This document shows, piece after piece, positions 57,097-64,000 of a stretch of 64,000 nt of DNA. Where the stretch lies: positions 2,437,970-2,501,969 of the forward strand of contig NZ_CP087263.1 of assembly GCF_020923435.1 (NCBI RefSeq), read 5' to 3'. A program made the translations under genes and the position numbers. Under the pieces are notes generated by a model. It ran no database searches and was not told the DNA's origin. It saw nothing but the letters and a program-made list of their open reading frames with translations. Numbering within the stretch: the stretch's first letter is position 1; the number at the start of each line of letters is the position of its first letter. The DNA is from Brevibacillus humidisoli (GTDB lineage Bacteria > Bacillota > Bacilli > Brevibacillales > Brevibacillaceae).

Positions 57097-58149
57097 ATGA
57101 ACCTCAAGCACATAAACATGAACGAACGGATGAAGTATTACCGTGTACCTGGTGTCAGCCTAGCCTTGATCAATGATGGCAAACTTCATTTGGCAGAAGG
57201 CTATGGAGTGTTGGAGGGAAAAACCAATCGGTCCGTTACCACCCATTCTGTTTTTCATGCCTGTTCCATAAGCAAGCTAGCCACGGCCATGCTCGTATTG
57301 AGATTCATCGAACAAGGCATCCTTGACCTGGATGAGAATGTGAATAAACAGTTGATATCTTGGAAAGTCCCTGACAATCATCATACGAATCAGAAACAAG
57401 TTACCTTGCGAACACTGCTGAGTCATCAAGCGGGGTTCATTGATCCCGAAGGAAGTTTTCGTGAACATGATTCGGAGCAGAACATCCCAACCATGCTTTC
57501 CCTTCTGGAGGGCAGGACATCATCCTGTCCGGAACCAATCAGCTTGAAGTATCAGCCTGGAAGTGACTTTCAATATTCAGACGCAGGATTTTGCGTGATC
57601 CAGCAGCTTGTGGAGGATGTTACCAGAAAGTCTTTTCAACAAGTGATCAAAGAATTTATATTTGAACCGCTGCAGATGAACAACAGCACATCTGAATGGG
57701 CGATACCGGACACGGGACATGATCGGTTTGCCTGCGGGCACAATCAAAATGGGAGCGTCATAGAAGGCAAATACCCTATATACCCATATCAAGCTGCTGC
57801 TGGTCTGTGGTCCACGCCTACCGATCTGGCCATGCTGGTCATCGAAATCATGGATTCTCTAAAAGGAAAGGGCAAACTAGGGCTTTCCCCAAAACTGATC
57901 AACGAAATGATTACGCCACAAGGCTGTTCACCGTGGACGGGACTTGGTCTTTTTCTGGACAGCTCGGCTCAAGAACTTGAGATCTCCTCCCTTGGCTGGG
58001 GCGTCGGATTTCAAAGCATAGTGATCGCATACCCGTATGCAGGCACAGGTGCTGTGATGATGACAAATGCTGATTTAGGCGTTCACCAAACCAAAGGGAT
58101 CATAGGAGAAATCGCTGCATCACTGCACCACAGCTTCTGTAAAAAGTGA
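57097..58149 (+). CDS. Serine hydrolase, class C beta-lactamase/esterase family
   Basis: 350 residues. The catalytic SxxK is S57-I-S-K60 in FHACSISKLATAM; the usual YxN is YSDAG (about 155) with Asp in place of Asn, and the third HxG-like motif near the C terminus is GWGVGF. No signal peptide, so it is probably cytoplasmic and an esterase or peptidase rather than an antibiotic-degrading enzyme. AAGGGGAGAGACAGAG precedes the ATG. No operon partner. Confidence 0.85.
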   Translation: MNLKHINMNERMKYYRVPGVSLALINDGKLHLAEGYGVLEGKTNRSVTTHSVFHACSISKLATAMLVLRFIEQGILDLDENVNKQLISWKVPDNHHTNQKQVTLRTLLSHQAGFIDPEGSFREHDSEQNIPTMLSLLEGRTSSCPEPISLKYQPGSDFQYSDAGFCVIQQLVEDVTRKSFQQVIKEFIFEPLQMNNSTSEWAIPDTGHDRFACGHNQNGSVIEGKYPIYPYQAAAGLWSTPTDLAMLVIEIMDSLKGKGKLGLSPKLINEMITPQGCSPWTGLGLFLDSSAQELEISSLGWGVGFQSIVIAYPYAGTGAVMMTNADLGVHQTKGIIGEIAASLHHSFCKK

Positions 58150-58221
58150 AAAGACGACATGTTTTTTTATCAACCTCTTTTGTTTTGAAGGGCTTTATTG
58201 GGCCATCCGGGGAATTTTTTC

Positions 58222-58270
58222 TTGAAAAACTAATACGATTAGTTATAATAAAACTAATATGATTAGTTTT
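58222..58270 (+). promoter_or_regulatory. Promoter with two tandem palindromic operators (TetR-type)
   Basis: TTGAAA (58222-58227), 16-base spacer and TATAAT (58244-58249). Operator 1, AACTAAT-ACG-ATTAGTT (58228-58244), fills the spacer; operator 2, arms AAAACTAAT and ATTAGTTTT around ATG (58250-58270), covers the start point. Centres are 24 bp apart. Likely bound by the TetR protein encoded as second gene of the operon. Confidence 0.85.
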
Positions 58271-58286
58271 CGAGAGGAGAATTCAC

Positions 58287-59015
58287 ATGCGCATCATTCG
58301 CGAAGCGACGATCGTACAGATCACCTTTCTGCCCCGATTTTTTCCCGTCAATTGCTATCTGATCGAGGAGTCGGACGGTTTGACGCTGATTGATGCAGCT
58401 CTTCCGTATAGTGCCGCAAGCATTCTGCAAGCAGCCGACCAGATTGGAAAACCCATTACCCGCATCCTGCTAACCCATGCCCACGACGATCATGTGGGTG
58501 CGCTGGATACGCTAAAAGAGCGATTGCCGGAGGTGCCGGTACATATCTCCCAGCGGGATGCCCGATTGATGAGCGGTGATCGTTCGCTGGACCCGGATGA
58601 ACCGAATACTCCCATACGTGGCGGTGTGCCAAAACGGTTGAAAACACGGGCAGATGTGTTGCTCCAGGACGGAGATCAGATTGGTTCCTTGCTTGCGGTA
58701 TCCGCACCAGGGCATACACCTGGCTCGTTTGCTTTTCTCGACACACGGAACAACGCTCTTATCGCCGGTGACGCGTTTCAAACCAGGGCTGGTCTTGCGG
58801 TCACGGGACAGCTGCGGCCGTGGTTTCCGTTCCCTGCCCTCGCCACCTGGAATAAACAGTTTGCACTTGATAGTGCGTTTAAACTGCGTGAGCTGCGACC
58901 GTCCCTGCTCGCCGTTGGTCACGGCCGGATGCTGATTGATCCGGTATCCTTGATCGATCTGGCGATTGCCGAAGCAGAACGAAATCTTGCCTATCTCCAA
59001 CAGAAAGGAGTTTGA
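58287..59015 (+). CDS. MBL-fold metallo-hydrolase
   Basis: 242 residues. Metal site LTHAHDDHVGAL (THxHxDH, about 67-73), further ligands in SAPGHTPGSFAFLD, LIAGDAFQ and AVGHGRML. Glyoxalase II/quorum-lactonase-like hydrolases of this family act on esters, lactones or thioesters; the substrate is unknown. GAGAGGAGAATTCAC before ATG. Operon with the TetR gene 5 bp downstream, so its expression is probably induced by a ligand of that repressor. Confidence 0.9.
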   Translation: MRIIREATIVQITFLPRFFPVNCYLIEESDGLTLIDAALPYSAASILQAADQIGKPITRILLTHAHDDHVGALDTLKERLPEVPVHISQRDARLMSGDRSLDPDEPNTPIRGGVPKRLKTRADVLLQDGDQIGSLLAVSAPGHTPGSFAFLDTRNNALIAGDAFQTRAGLAVTGQLRPWFPFPALATWNKQFALDSAFKLRELRPSLLAVGHGRMLIDPVSLIDLAIAEAERNLAYLQQKGV

Positions 59016-59020
59016 CGGAC

Positions 59021-59614
59021 ATGTGCCCACGAATCGGTCTTGATGTACCTACCATCCTGCAAGCCGCCGCGGAGATTGCTGACGTACACGGTGTTGATGC
59101 CATCACCCTGGCCTCTTTGGCAAAAAAACTGGATGTGCGCCCTCCTTCGCTGTACAACCATATCGACGGGCTGCACGGTTTGCGAAAAAAACTTTCTATT
59201 TACGGCCTGGAACAGCTCTACAGCATCATGACTCAGGTCGCTGTGGGACGTTCCGGGGATGAAGCGGTGCGGGCACTTGGAGAAGCATATGTGACATTTG
59301 CCCGGACGCATCCCGGATTGTACGAAGCTGCACTCGTTGGCCCTGATCTGCGCGATCCAGACGTTCAGCGGGCGGGAAATCAAATCGTCGACCTGCTTCT
59401 CCGCGTGCTGGGCGCCTACGACCTGGGAGACGAGGCCGCCTTACATGTCGTACGCGGCTTGCGCAGTATTTTCCACGGTTTTGCTTCTCTTGAGCAGCAA
59501 GGTGGGTTTCAACTCAGGCTCGATCGGGATGTGAGCCTCCGGCTATTAATTGATACGTATCTTGCAGGGATTCGTTCGATGCATGGAAGGATACACGAGA
59601 TTAACAATCGTTAA
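59021..59614 (+). CDS. TetR/AcrR family repressor
   Basis: 197 residues. N-terminal helix-turn-helix (ILQAAAEIADVHGVDAITLASLAKKLDVRPPSLYNHIDGLHGLR, about 10-53) and a C-terminal ligand domain of the WHG/TetR_C_33 type (RALGEAYVTFARTHPGLYEAALV). Start at ATG 59021, AAAGGAG ten bases upstream; a TTG at 59012 is too near the ribosome site. Second gene of the MBL operon; expected to repress it through the tandem palindromes at 58228-58270. Confidence 0.93.
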   Translation: MCPRIGLDVPTILQAAAEIADVHGVDAITLASLAKKLDVRPPSLYNHIDGLHGLRKKLSIYGLEQLYSIMTQVAVGRSGDEAVRALGEAYVTFARTHPGLYEAALVGPDLRDPDVQRAGNQIVDLLLRVLGAYDLGDEAALHVVRGLRSIFHGFASLEQQGGFQLRLDRDVSLRLLIDTYLAGIRSMHGRIHEINNR

Positions 59615-59672
59615 GATGATTGACTCGCTTTTAATCGTTTCAAGCGTTTTAAGCGTCTCATCCGATTACACC

Positions 59673-59698
59673 CTCTCCACACTCTGGAGAGTTTTTTT
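59673..59698 (+). terminator. Terminator of the MBL-TetR operon
   Basis: CTCTCC/GGAGAG stem (59673-59678, 59686-59691), 7-base loop, then seven T. Confidence 0.9.
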
Positions 59699-59755
59699 GT
59701 GCCTCCCTCTGTCTTTTTGTACGCTAAAAACAACGAGTTGCGGAGGAGGTTCGTT

Positions 59756-60484
59756 ATGCTGTTTGATCTGTGGGAACGTTATCGGACGATCGTGATTGTA
59801 CTGGGAATGGCAGTAGTCGTGGTTTGTGCGTGGATGTTTTATCCTGGGAATGCACGGGAGGACCCAGTCTTGCCATTGAACCATTATGTCCATGCTATGG
59901 AATCCGAAGAAGAGCAAGTGAAGGGTCAGGCTGCAAAAACCAGCCCATCGTCTGAACCGGATGAGGCGGACAAATCAACGGAAAAGCCAGCCCTAAAGAT
60001 GTATGTCGATATAAAAGGAAGTGTACAGCATCCCGGCTTGTATCAGTTCTTCGAAAACGACCGGGTACAGCACGTGATCACGGTAGCAGGCGGTTTTTTG
60101 CCCGACGCGGACATCAGCCGCGTCAACCTCGCTCAGCCGTTGGCTGATGGCATGGTGATCTGGGTTCCACAAAAGGGAGATGACAGCCCTCCCCCCTATC
60201 CTCCTGCCAACTGCATCTGTCAGACTGCTGGTGCAGCGACTACAGGCGCATCATCTGCCTCAGGGGACGCCAATGGTCTGACCGCAGACGGCAAAATCAA
60301 TCTGAATCGTGCTACGCTGCAGCAGTTGATGACCCTTCCCGGAGTTGGCGAGACACGGGCCAAGGCGATTATCACCTATCGAGAGCAGAACGGAGCCTTT
60401 TCCCGGCCGGAAGAGTTGAAAAATGTGACAGGGATCGGTGAGAAAACCTACGCCGAACTGGCGAACCATATTGCCGCTCCCTAA
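59756..60484 (+). CDS. comEA: Competence DNA-binding protein ComEA
   Basis: 242 residues. N-terminal membrane anchor (about 10-30), acidic linker, SLBB domain (MYVDIKGSVQHPGLYQFFENDRV), Ser/Ala-rich linker, and C-terminal helix-hairpin-helix pair (INLNRATLQQLMTLPGVGETRAKAIITYR, ELKNVTGIGEKTYAEL) that binds double-stranded DNA. ATG 59756 after GGAGGAGG. Unlike the usual comEA-comEB-comEC operon it stands alone, on the opposite strand from comEC, in tandem with comER. Confidence 0.95.
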   Translation: MLFDLWERYRTIVIVLGMAVVVVCAWMFYPGNAREDPVLPLNHYVHAMESEEEQVKGQAAKTSPSSEPDEADKSTEKPALKMYVDIKGSVQHPGLYQFFENDRVQHVITVAGGFLPDADISRVNLAQPLADGMVIWVPQKGDDSPPPYPPANCICQTAGAATTGASSASGDANGLTADGKINLNRATLQQLMTLPGVGETRAKAIITYREQNGAFSRPEELKNVTGIGEKTYAELANHIAAP

Positions 60485-60561
60485 AGCCCTCCTATCGGAG
60501 GAACCGAGACTAGATGAGACTCGACTAGAAAAAATCGACTAGATCTGGCCTAGGGCAACGC

Positions 60562-60885
60562 CTACTCCCGCTCTGCCGGTGCACGCATCATCTCTTGCTT
60601 TACCTGTTCCGTCAACCGATCAAATGTCCGTGCTTTTTTCACATAGAGCAGGCAGATCGTCCAGGTCATCACGAATTGGGCAAAGGCGTAAAGATAGGCC
60701 CAGTTGATCGGGCCTACCGCTTTTCCGTCGAGCAAGTCGGTATAAGCGGTCAGGATAGGCAGCATGTAGTAAAAAACCAAGAAGAACAGCGTTGTCGGAA
60801 TGATGAAACGTTTTTTCTTTCGCAGGAGTTCGCCAAAAGCTAAGCCATCCATGCGATCCTGCAGTTTCTCTCTAGGCAACGGCAT
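60562..60885 (-). CDS. DUF485 family membrane protein
   Basis: 107 residues. Two membrane helices (about 27-48 and 62-82) in the DUF485 arrangement (FGELLRKKKRFIIPTTLFFLVFYYMLPIL, WAYLYAFAQFVMTW). DUF485 genes usually sit directly before an acetate/solute:sodium symporter (ActP type); no symporter follows here. AAGGAGGATCG before ATG. Lies between comEA and comER, possibly a remnant of a lost pair or a stand-alone version. Confidence 0.88.
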   Translation of the reverse strand: MPLPREKLQDRMDGLAFGELLRKKKRFIIPTTLFFLVFYYMLPILTAYTDLLDGKAVGPINWAYLYAFAQFVMTWTICLLYVKKARTFDRLTEQVKQEMMRAPAERE

Positions 60886-61028
60886 CGATCCTCCTTGTTC
60901 TGTTTCCTAGTTCCTCCATCTTATCGCACGAATACCATGCCGACAATGGATCGGTTACAGAAAAGGAGCATTTTTGCCTTCAACCGCTCATATTCTCTGT
61001 ATGAGAAGAAGGAGTTGGAGGGATCCGT

Positions 61029-61868
61029 ATGCACGTCGGCTTTATTGGTACGGGGAGCATGGGCAGCATCCTGATAGAATCATTTCTCCGTGCAAAAGTA
61101 CTGCGGCCAAATCAGCTTGTCATCTATAATCGTACTCCCTCAAAGGCTGTCCGCCTCGCTGAAAAACATCCCGGAGTAACAGTAGCAGCGAACAATGCGG
61201 AAGTCGCAAGAAAAAGCGATTGGTTGTTTCTCTGCGTCAAACCTTTGGAATATCAACAAGCGATCACCCAGTGTGAGAACCAACTGAGTGATCGGCACGT
61301 ATTGGTTACCATCACCAGCCCCGTCCGGCTCGCCGAGTTGGAAGCAACCGTACCCTGCCCGGTAATGCGTGCTGTTCCCAGCATCACCAATGCTGCTCGC
61401 AGCGGGCTAACGCTAATCGAGTTCGGTTCACGTATCTCAGAGGAACAGAAACAATCTGCCTATTCACTGTTTTCCCAGATCAGCCATCCAGTCGAGATTC
61501 AAGAAAAGTTTTTGCGCATCTCGTCTGACATCAGCAGCTGCGGCCCAGCTTTTCTCAGCTACGTCCTGCAGCAGATGATCGCGGAAGCTGTGGAGGAGAC
61601 GGGCATCTCGCGCGATGCGGCCACCTTCCTGACCACACAGATGGTGATTGGCTTCGCTGATCTTCTACAGCAAGAGGTATTTTCCCTGCCTGCCCTGCAA
61701 GAGCGAGTCTGCGTCCCTGGAGGTGTCACTGGGGAAGGTCTCATCGCCCTCCGTGACGGAATTCCTGGCGTATTTGGCCAGGTGTTCCGTCGGACCCATG
61801 CCAAGTTCGCAGAGGATCGGGAGTTGATGAGTAAACATTTGTTCCCGGAATCGAGCGAGACAACCTGA
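61029..61868 (+). CDS. comER: ComER, pyrroline-5-carboxylate reductase family
   Basis: 279 residues. N-terminal Rossmann motif GFIGTGSMGS, then IYNRTPSKAVRLAEK, and a ProC-like C-terminal dimerisation domain (SCGPAFLSYVLQQMIAEAVEETG, VCVPGGVTGEGLIAL). ComER is the ProC-like protein next to comEA in Bacillales; it is not needed for competence in B. subtilis and has been linked to sporulation and biofilm. GAGTTGGAGGG before ATG. Confidence 0.92.
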   Translation: MHVGFIGTGSMGSILIESFLRAKVLRPNQLVIYNRTPSKAVRLAEKHPGVTVAANNAEVARKSDWLFLCVKPLEYQQAITQCENQLSDRHVLVTITSPVRLAELEATVPCPVMRAVPSITNAARSGLTLIEFGSRISEEQKQSAYSLFSQISHPVEIQEKFLRISSDISSCGPAFLSYVLQQMIAEAVEETGISRDAATFLTTQMVIGFADLLQQEVFSLPALQERVCVPGGVTGEGLIALRDGIPGVFGQVFRRTHAKFAEDRELMSKHLFPESSETT

Positions 61869-61930
61869 TGAATGAACCCTGATCAACCTACCTGACGAGA
61901 CAACCTGAGCGTCCCACACCTCTGCCAATT

Positions 61931-62269
61931 TCATGGAGCGGATCCAGTCACATCGTTTTTGTATTGGGAGAGCAGATCGTACGCCCTCTGCACATCGCCT
62001 TTATGGACACTTACTTTTCCGGTTGATTGCTGTTCCATGCTGACCATGCCCTCGGCGTAAAACGATGGATCTGTCGAGTTCTTCACTTTGCAGCGGATAC
62101 CCTTGGCTTGTAAATAGGTAAATCGTGAGTGGGCTCTTTGCAGATGGCCTTCATATACCACGACCCACTTTCGATGCGCGAGATAACAACTCGCCATAAC
62201 AGCTAAAAGCAGCAGCGCTCCAAGAATGTATACGATGATCCAACACTCCCTTGTTGAAGTTGTCTGCAC
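61931..62269 (-). CDS. Small membrane protein with DUF2007-like tail
   Basis: 112 residues. One membrane helix (about 11-31) then a cytoplasmic part (WVVVYEGHLQRAHSRFTYLQAKGIRCKV..., KVSVHKGDVQRAYDLLSQY) resembling DUF2007 'putative signal transducing' domains. The longest frame begins at GTG 62269 without a visible ribosome site; an inner start after AAGGGAG is possible but would use a rare codon. Downstream of leuS, separated by strong hairpins. Confidence 0.65.
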   Translation of the reverse strand: MQTTSTRECWIIVYILGALLLLAVMASCYLAHRKWVVVYEGHLQRAHSRFTYLQAKGIRCKVKNSTDPSFYAEGMVSMEQQSTGKVSVHKGDVQRAYDLLSQYKNDVTGSAP

Positions 62270-62278
62270 ACTGACATA

Positions 62279-62322
62279 ACAAACTCCCTCTGCACTTCAC
62301 AATCGGTAGCGAGGGAGTTTGT
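62279..62322 (-). terminator. Hairpin after leuS, possible terminator
   Basis: 12-bp perfect stem ACAAACTCCCTC/GAGGGAGTTTGT with a 20-base loop; short T-rich stretch on the minus strand. Confidence 0.6.
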
Positions 62323-62331
62323 CTGCATTCT

Positions 62332-62402
62332 GAGACACTTCACGAATAGCATCGTGTCTCGTGTTGAGAGTCTCTTAGTTTGTCAGTTCTACCACTAGTG
62401 GT
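62332..62402. repeat. Further inverted repeats after leuS
   Basis: GAGACAC/GTGTCTC (62332-62338, 62354-62360) and a 12-bp palindrome ACCACTAGTGGT (62391-62402), both before the leuS stop in reading order of the plus strand. Role unknown; part of the transcript end region. Confidence 0.5.
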
Positions 62403-62431
62403 GGCTCGTAGTGATGGCTCGGTCCACAAAG

Positions 62432-64000
62432 TTAACTGACAACCAGATTAACCAGCTTGCCTGGCACGGCAATTACTTTGCGAACAGTTTTGTCTTGAAC
62501 GAGTGCTTGTGTCTTCTCATGATTGGCGACCAGTCCTTCCAACTCTTCCTTGGACAGTCCATTTGGTACGACTAGTTTGTCTCGAACCTTGCCGTTGATC
62601 TGGATGACGATCTCCACTTCATCCAGCACCAGTGCCTCCGGATCGTATTCGGGCCAGCGCTGCTCGTGCACACTGTCTGCTTTGCCGATCAACTGCCACA
62701 TTTCCTCGGCGATATGCGGTGCAATCGGTGCCAACAGAACCAGCAGGTGCTCGATCGCAAAGGCCAACGTGCCGCGATCAGCCTCTTGCGGGTATGCGTA
62801 CAGCTTGTTGACCAGTTCCATGATCGTGCTGATTGCGGTGTTAAACGTATAGCGTTCACCAATATCTTCGCTTACCTTTTTAATGGCGAAGTGCGTCATC
62901 CGGTAAAGTTCTTTGGCAGCCCCATCTGCAGGCTGCAGTTTCGGAACATTCCCTGCAAACAGGGATGCGTGGCTTTCCACCAGACGCCAGACGCGGTGCA
63001 GGAAGCGATAGCTGCCTTCTACCCCGGTATCCGTCCAGTCCAGATCGCGCTCCGGCGGGGCGGCAAACAGGATGAACAGGCGAACCGTGTCGGCCCCGTA
63101 CTTCTCGATCATCTCGTCCGGACTGACCACATTGCCTTTTGACTTGGACATTTTTGCCCCGTCTTTCAGTACCATTCCCTGTGTCAACAGACTGCGGAAC
63201 GGTTCCTCGTAGGAGAGCATCCCTGCGTCATGCAGCACTTTTGTGAAAAAGCGGGAATACAACAGGTGCAGGATCGCGTGTTCCACACCGCCGATGTACT
63301 CATCTACCTGCAGCCATTTGTCTACCTTTTCCTTGGCAAATGGAAGCTGCTCGTTCTGCGGGTCCGTATAACGCAGATAGTACCAAGACGAATCGATAAA
63401 GGTATCCATCGTGTCCGTCTCCCGCCGGGCCTTACCGCCGCAGTTGGGGCAGGTCGTGTTGACAAAGGAGTCGGACGAGGTGAGCGGATTGCGCTTGCCA
63501 TCGATCACGACATCCTCTGGCAGCAGAACCGGCAGATCTTCTTTGGGGACAGGCACGACTCCACAGTCGTCGCAGTAGATCATCGGGATCGGAGCCCCCC
63601 AGTAGCGCTGACGAGAGACCAGCCAGTCACGCAAACGGTAAGAGACGGCTGGACCGCCTTGCCCGTTTTGCTGCAGATGATCGGCAATCGCTTGGATCGC
63701 TTCCCGGTTTGGCAGGCCGTCAAAACTGCCGGAGTGAATCAGCGTTCCCTCTCCGGTGTATGCAGCATCAATACCGATCTCCTCTACAAGGATGGACTCA
63801 TCGTACGGGTTGATCACCGCCTGGATCGGCAAACCGTACTTCTTGGCGAAGCTGAAATCGCGCTCGTCGTGAGCAGGTACACCCATAACCGCCCCTGTTC
63901 CGTAATCGAGCAGGACATAGTTGGCCACCCAGATCGGGATCTCTGCTCCTGTCAGCGGGTGTTTGGCGTAAGAACCGGTAAAGTATCCTACCTTCTCCAC
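62432..64000 (-). CDS. leuS: Leucyl-tRNA synthetase, 3' part
   Basis: About 520 C-terminal residues; the gene continues beyond base 64000. Visible parts are the end of the editing domain (YVLLDYGTGAVMGVPAHDERDF), the zinc-binding-like CDDCG...CPNCGG insert, the catalytic KMSKS motif (GAKMSKSKGN), anticodon-binding helices and the C-terminal domain. Charges tRNA-Leu. leuS upstream of comER/comEA is the conserved order in Bacillales. Confidence 0.98.
   Translation of the reverse strand: MEKVGYFTGSYAKHPLTGAEIPIWVANYVLLDYGTGAVMGVPAHDERDFSFAKKYGLPIQAVINPYDESILVEEIGIDAAYTGEGTLIHSGSFDGLPNREAIQAIADHLQQNGQGGPAVSYRLRDWLVSRQRYWGAPIPMIYCDDCGVVPVPKEDLPVLLPEDVVIDGKRNPLTSSDSFVNTTCPNCGGKARRETDTMDTFIDSSWYYLRYTDPQNEQLPFAKEKVDKWLQVDEYIGGVEHAILHLLYSRFFTKVLHDAGMLSYEEPFRSLLTQGMVLKDGAKMSKSKGNVVSPDEMIEKYGADTVRLFILFAAPPERDLDWTDTGVEGSYRFLHRVWRLVESHASLFAGNVPKLQPADGAAKELYRMTHFAIKKVSEDIGERYTFNTAISTIMELVNKLYAYPQEADRGTLAFAIEHLLVLLAPIAPHIAEEMWQLIGKADSVHEQRWPEYDPEALVLDEVEIVIQINGKVRDKLVVPNGLSKEELEGLVANHEKTQALVQDKTVRKVIAVPGKLVNLVVS

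Overview
The window is bacterial chromosomal DNA of an endospore-forming, potentially competent Bacillota. Evidence: gpr, spoIIP, yqxA, the comE genes and strong GGAGG-type ribosome binding sites with frequent GTG/TTG starts. The gene order leuS-comER-comEA-comEC-holA-rpsT-gpr-spoIIP-yqxA-lepA-hemW-hrcA-grpE-dnaK-dnaJ-prmA-rsmE-mtaB is the classic Bacillus/Paenibacillaceae 'dnaK to comE' neighbourhood. The GC-rich codon use and family make-up suggest a Brevibacillus-like member of Paenibacillales; that placement is inference.

Layout. 1-2.4 kb: end of a Na+/phosphate symporter gene, an lrgAB pair and deoC. 2.4-14.0 kb: conserved heat-shock and translation block on the minus strand (nudix, mtaB, rsmE, prmA, dnaJ, dnaK, grpE, hrcA with a perfect CIRCE operator, hemW, lepA). 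14.0-38.6 kb: about 24.5 kb of accessory DNA placed between lepA and yqxA, which are neighbours in Bacillus. It holds a VOC protein, a DinB-like protein, a HemW-like radical SAM gene with an MFS exporter and an unusual leader, an insertion-sequence cluster, an ECF sigma/anti-sigma pair, an M24 peptidase, an alpha/beta hydrolase, an oligopeptide ABC transporter operon and a two-component system. 38.6-41.8 kb: yqxA, spoIIP, gpr and divergent rpsT. 41.9-46.9 kb: a hydroxy-acid/sugar-acid island (LarA-family racemase, KdgT-like permease, glycerate kinase, divergent CdaR regulator). 46.9-52.5 kb: holA, a second sigma/anti-sigma pair and comEC. 52.8-59.6 kb: a second insertion (AT-rich secreted protein, small membrane protein, asnB-type asparagine synthetase, serine hydrolase, MBL hydrolase plus TetR regulator). 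59.7-64 kb: comEA (inverted relative to comEC), DUF485, comER, a small membrane protein and the 3' part of leuS.

Most informative local events. (1) Two different IS21-family elements, each with a recognisable target duplication, sit in one gene. Removing both elements and one copy of each duplication restores an uninterrupted 312-codon secreted-protein gene (19543-25130). (2) An IS256-family element with perfect 8-bp duplications lies just downstream and carries a roughly 127-nt imperfect palindrome. (3) The HemW-like radical SAM gene is preceded by nested inverted repeats, a 10-codon ORF with a near-ideal Shine-Dalgarno and a 13-bp hairpin, then followed 2 bp later by an MFS transporter. This is the best candidate here for an undescribed small system. 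(4) The LarA/KdgT/glycerate kinase/CdaR cluster suggests a nickel-dependent 2-hydroxy-acid epimerase feeding glycerate metabolism.

No rRNA, tRNA or CRISPR array was seen.
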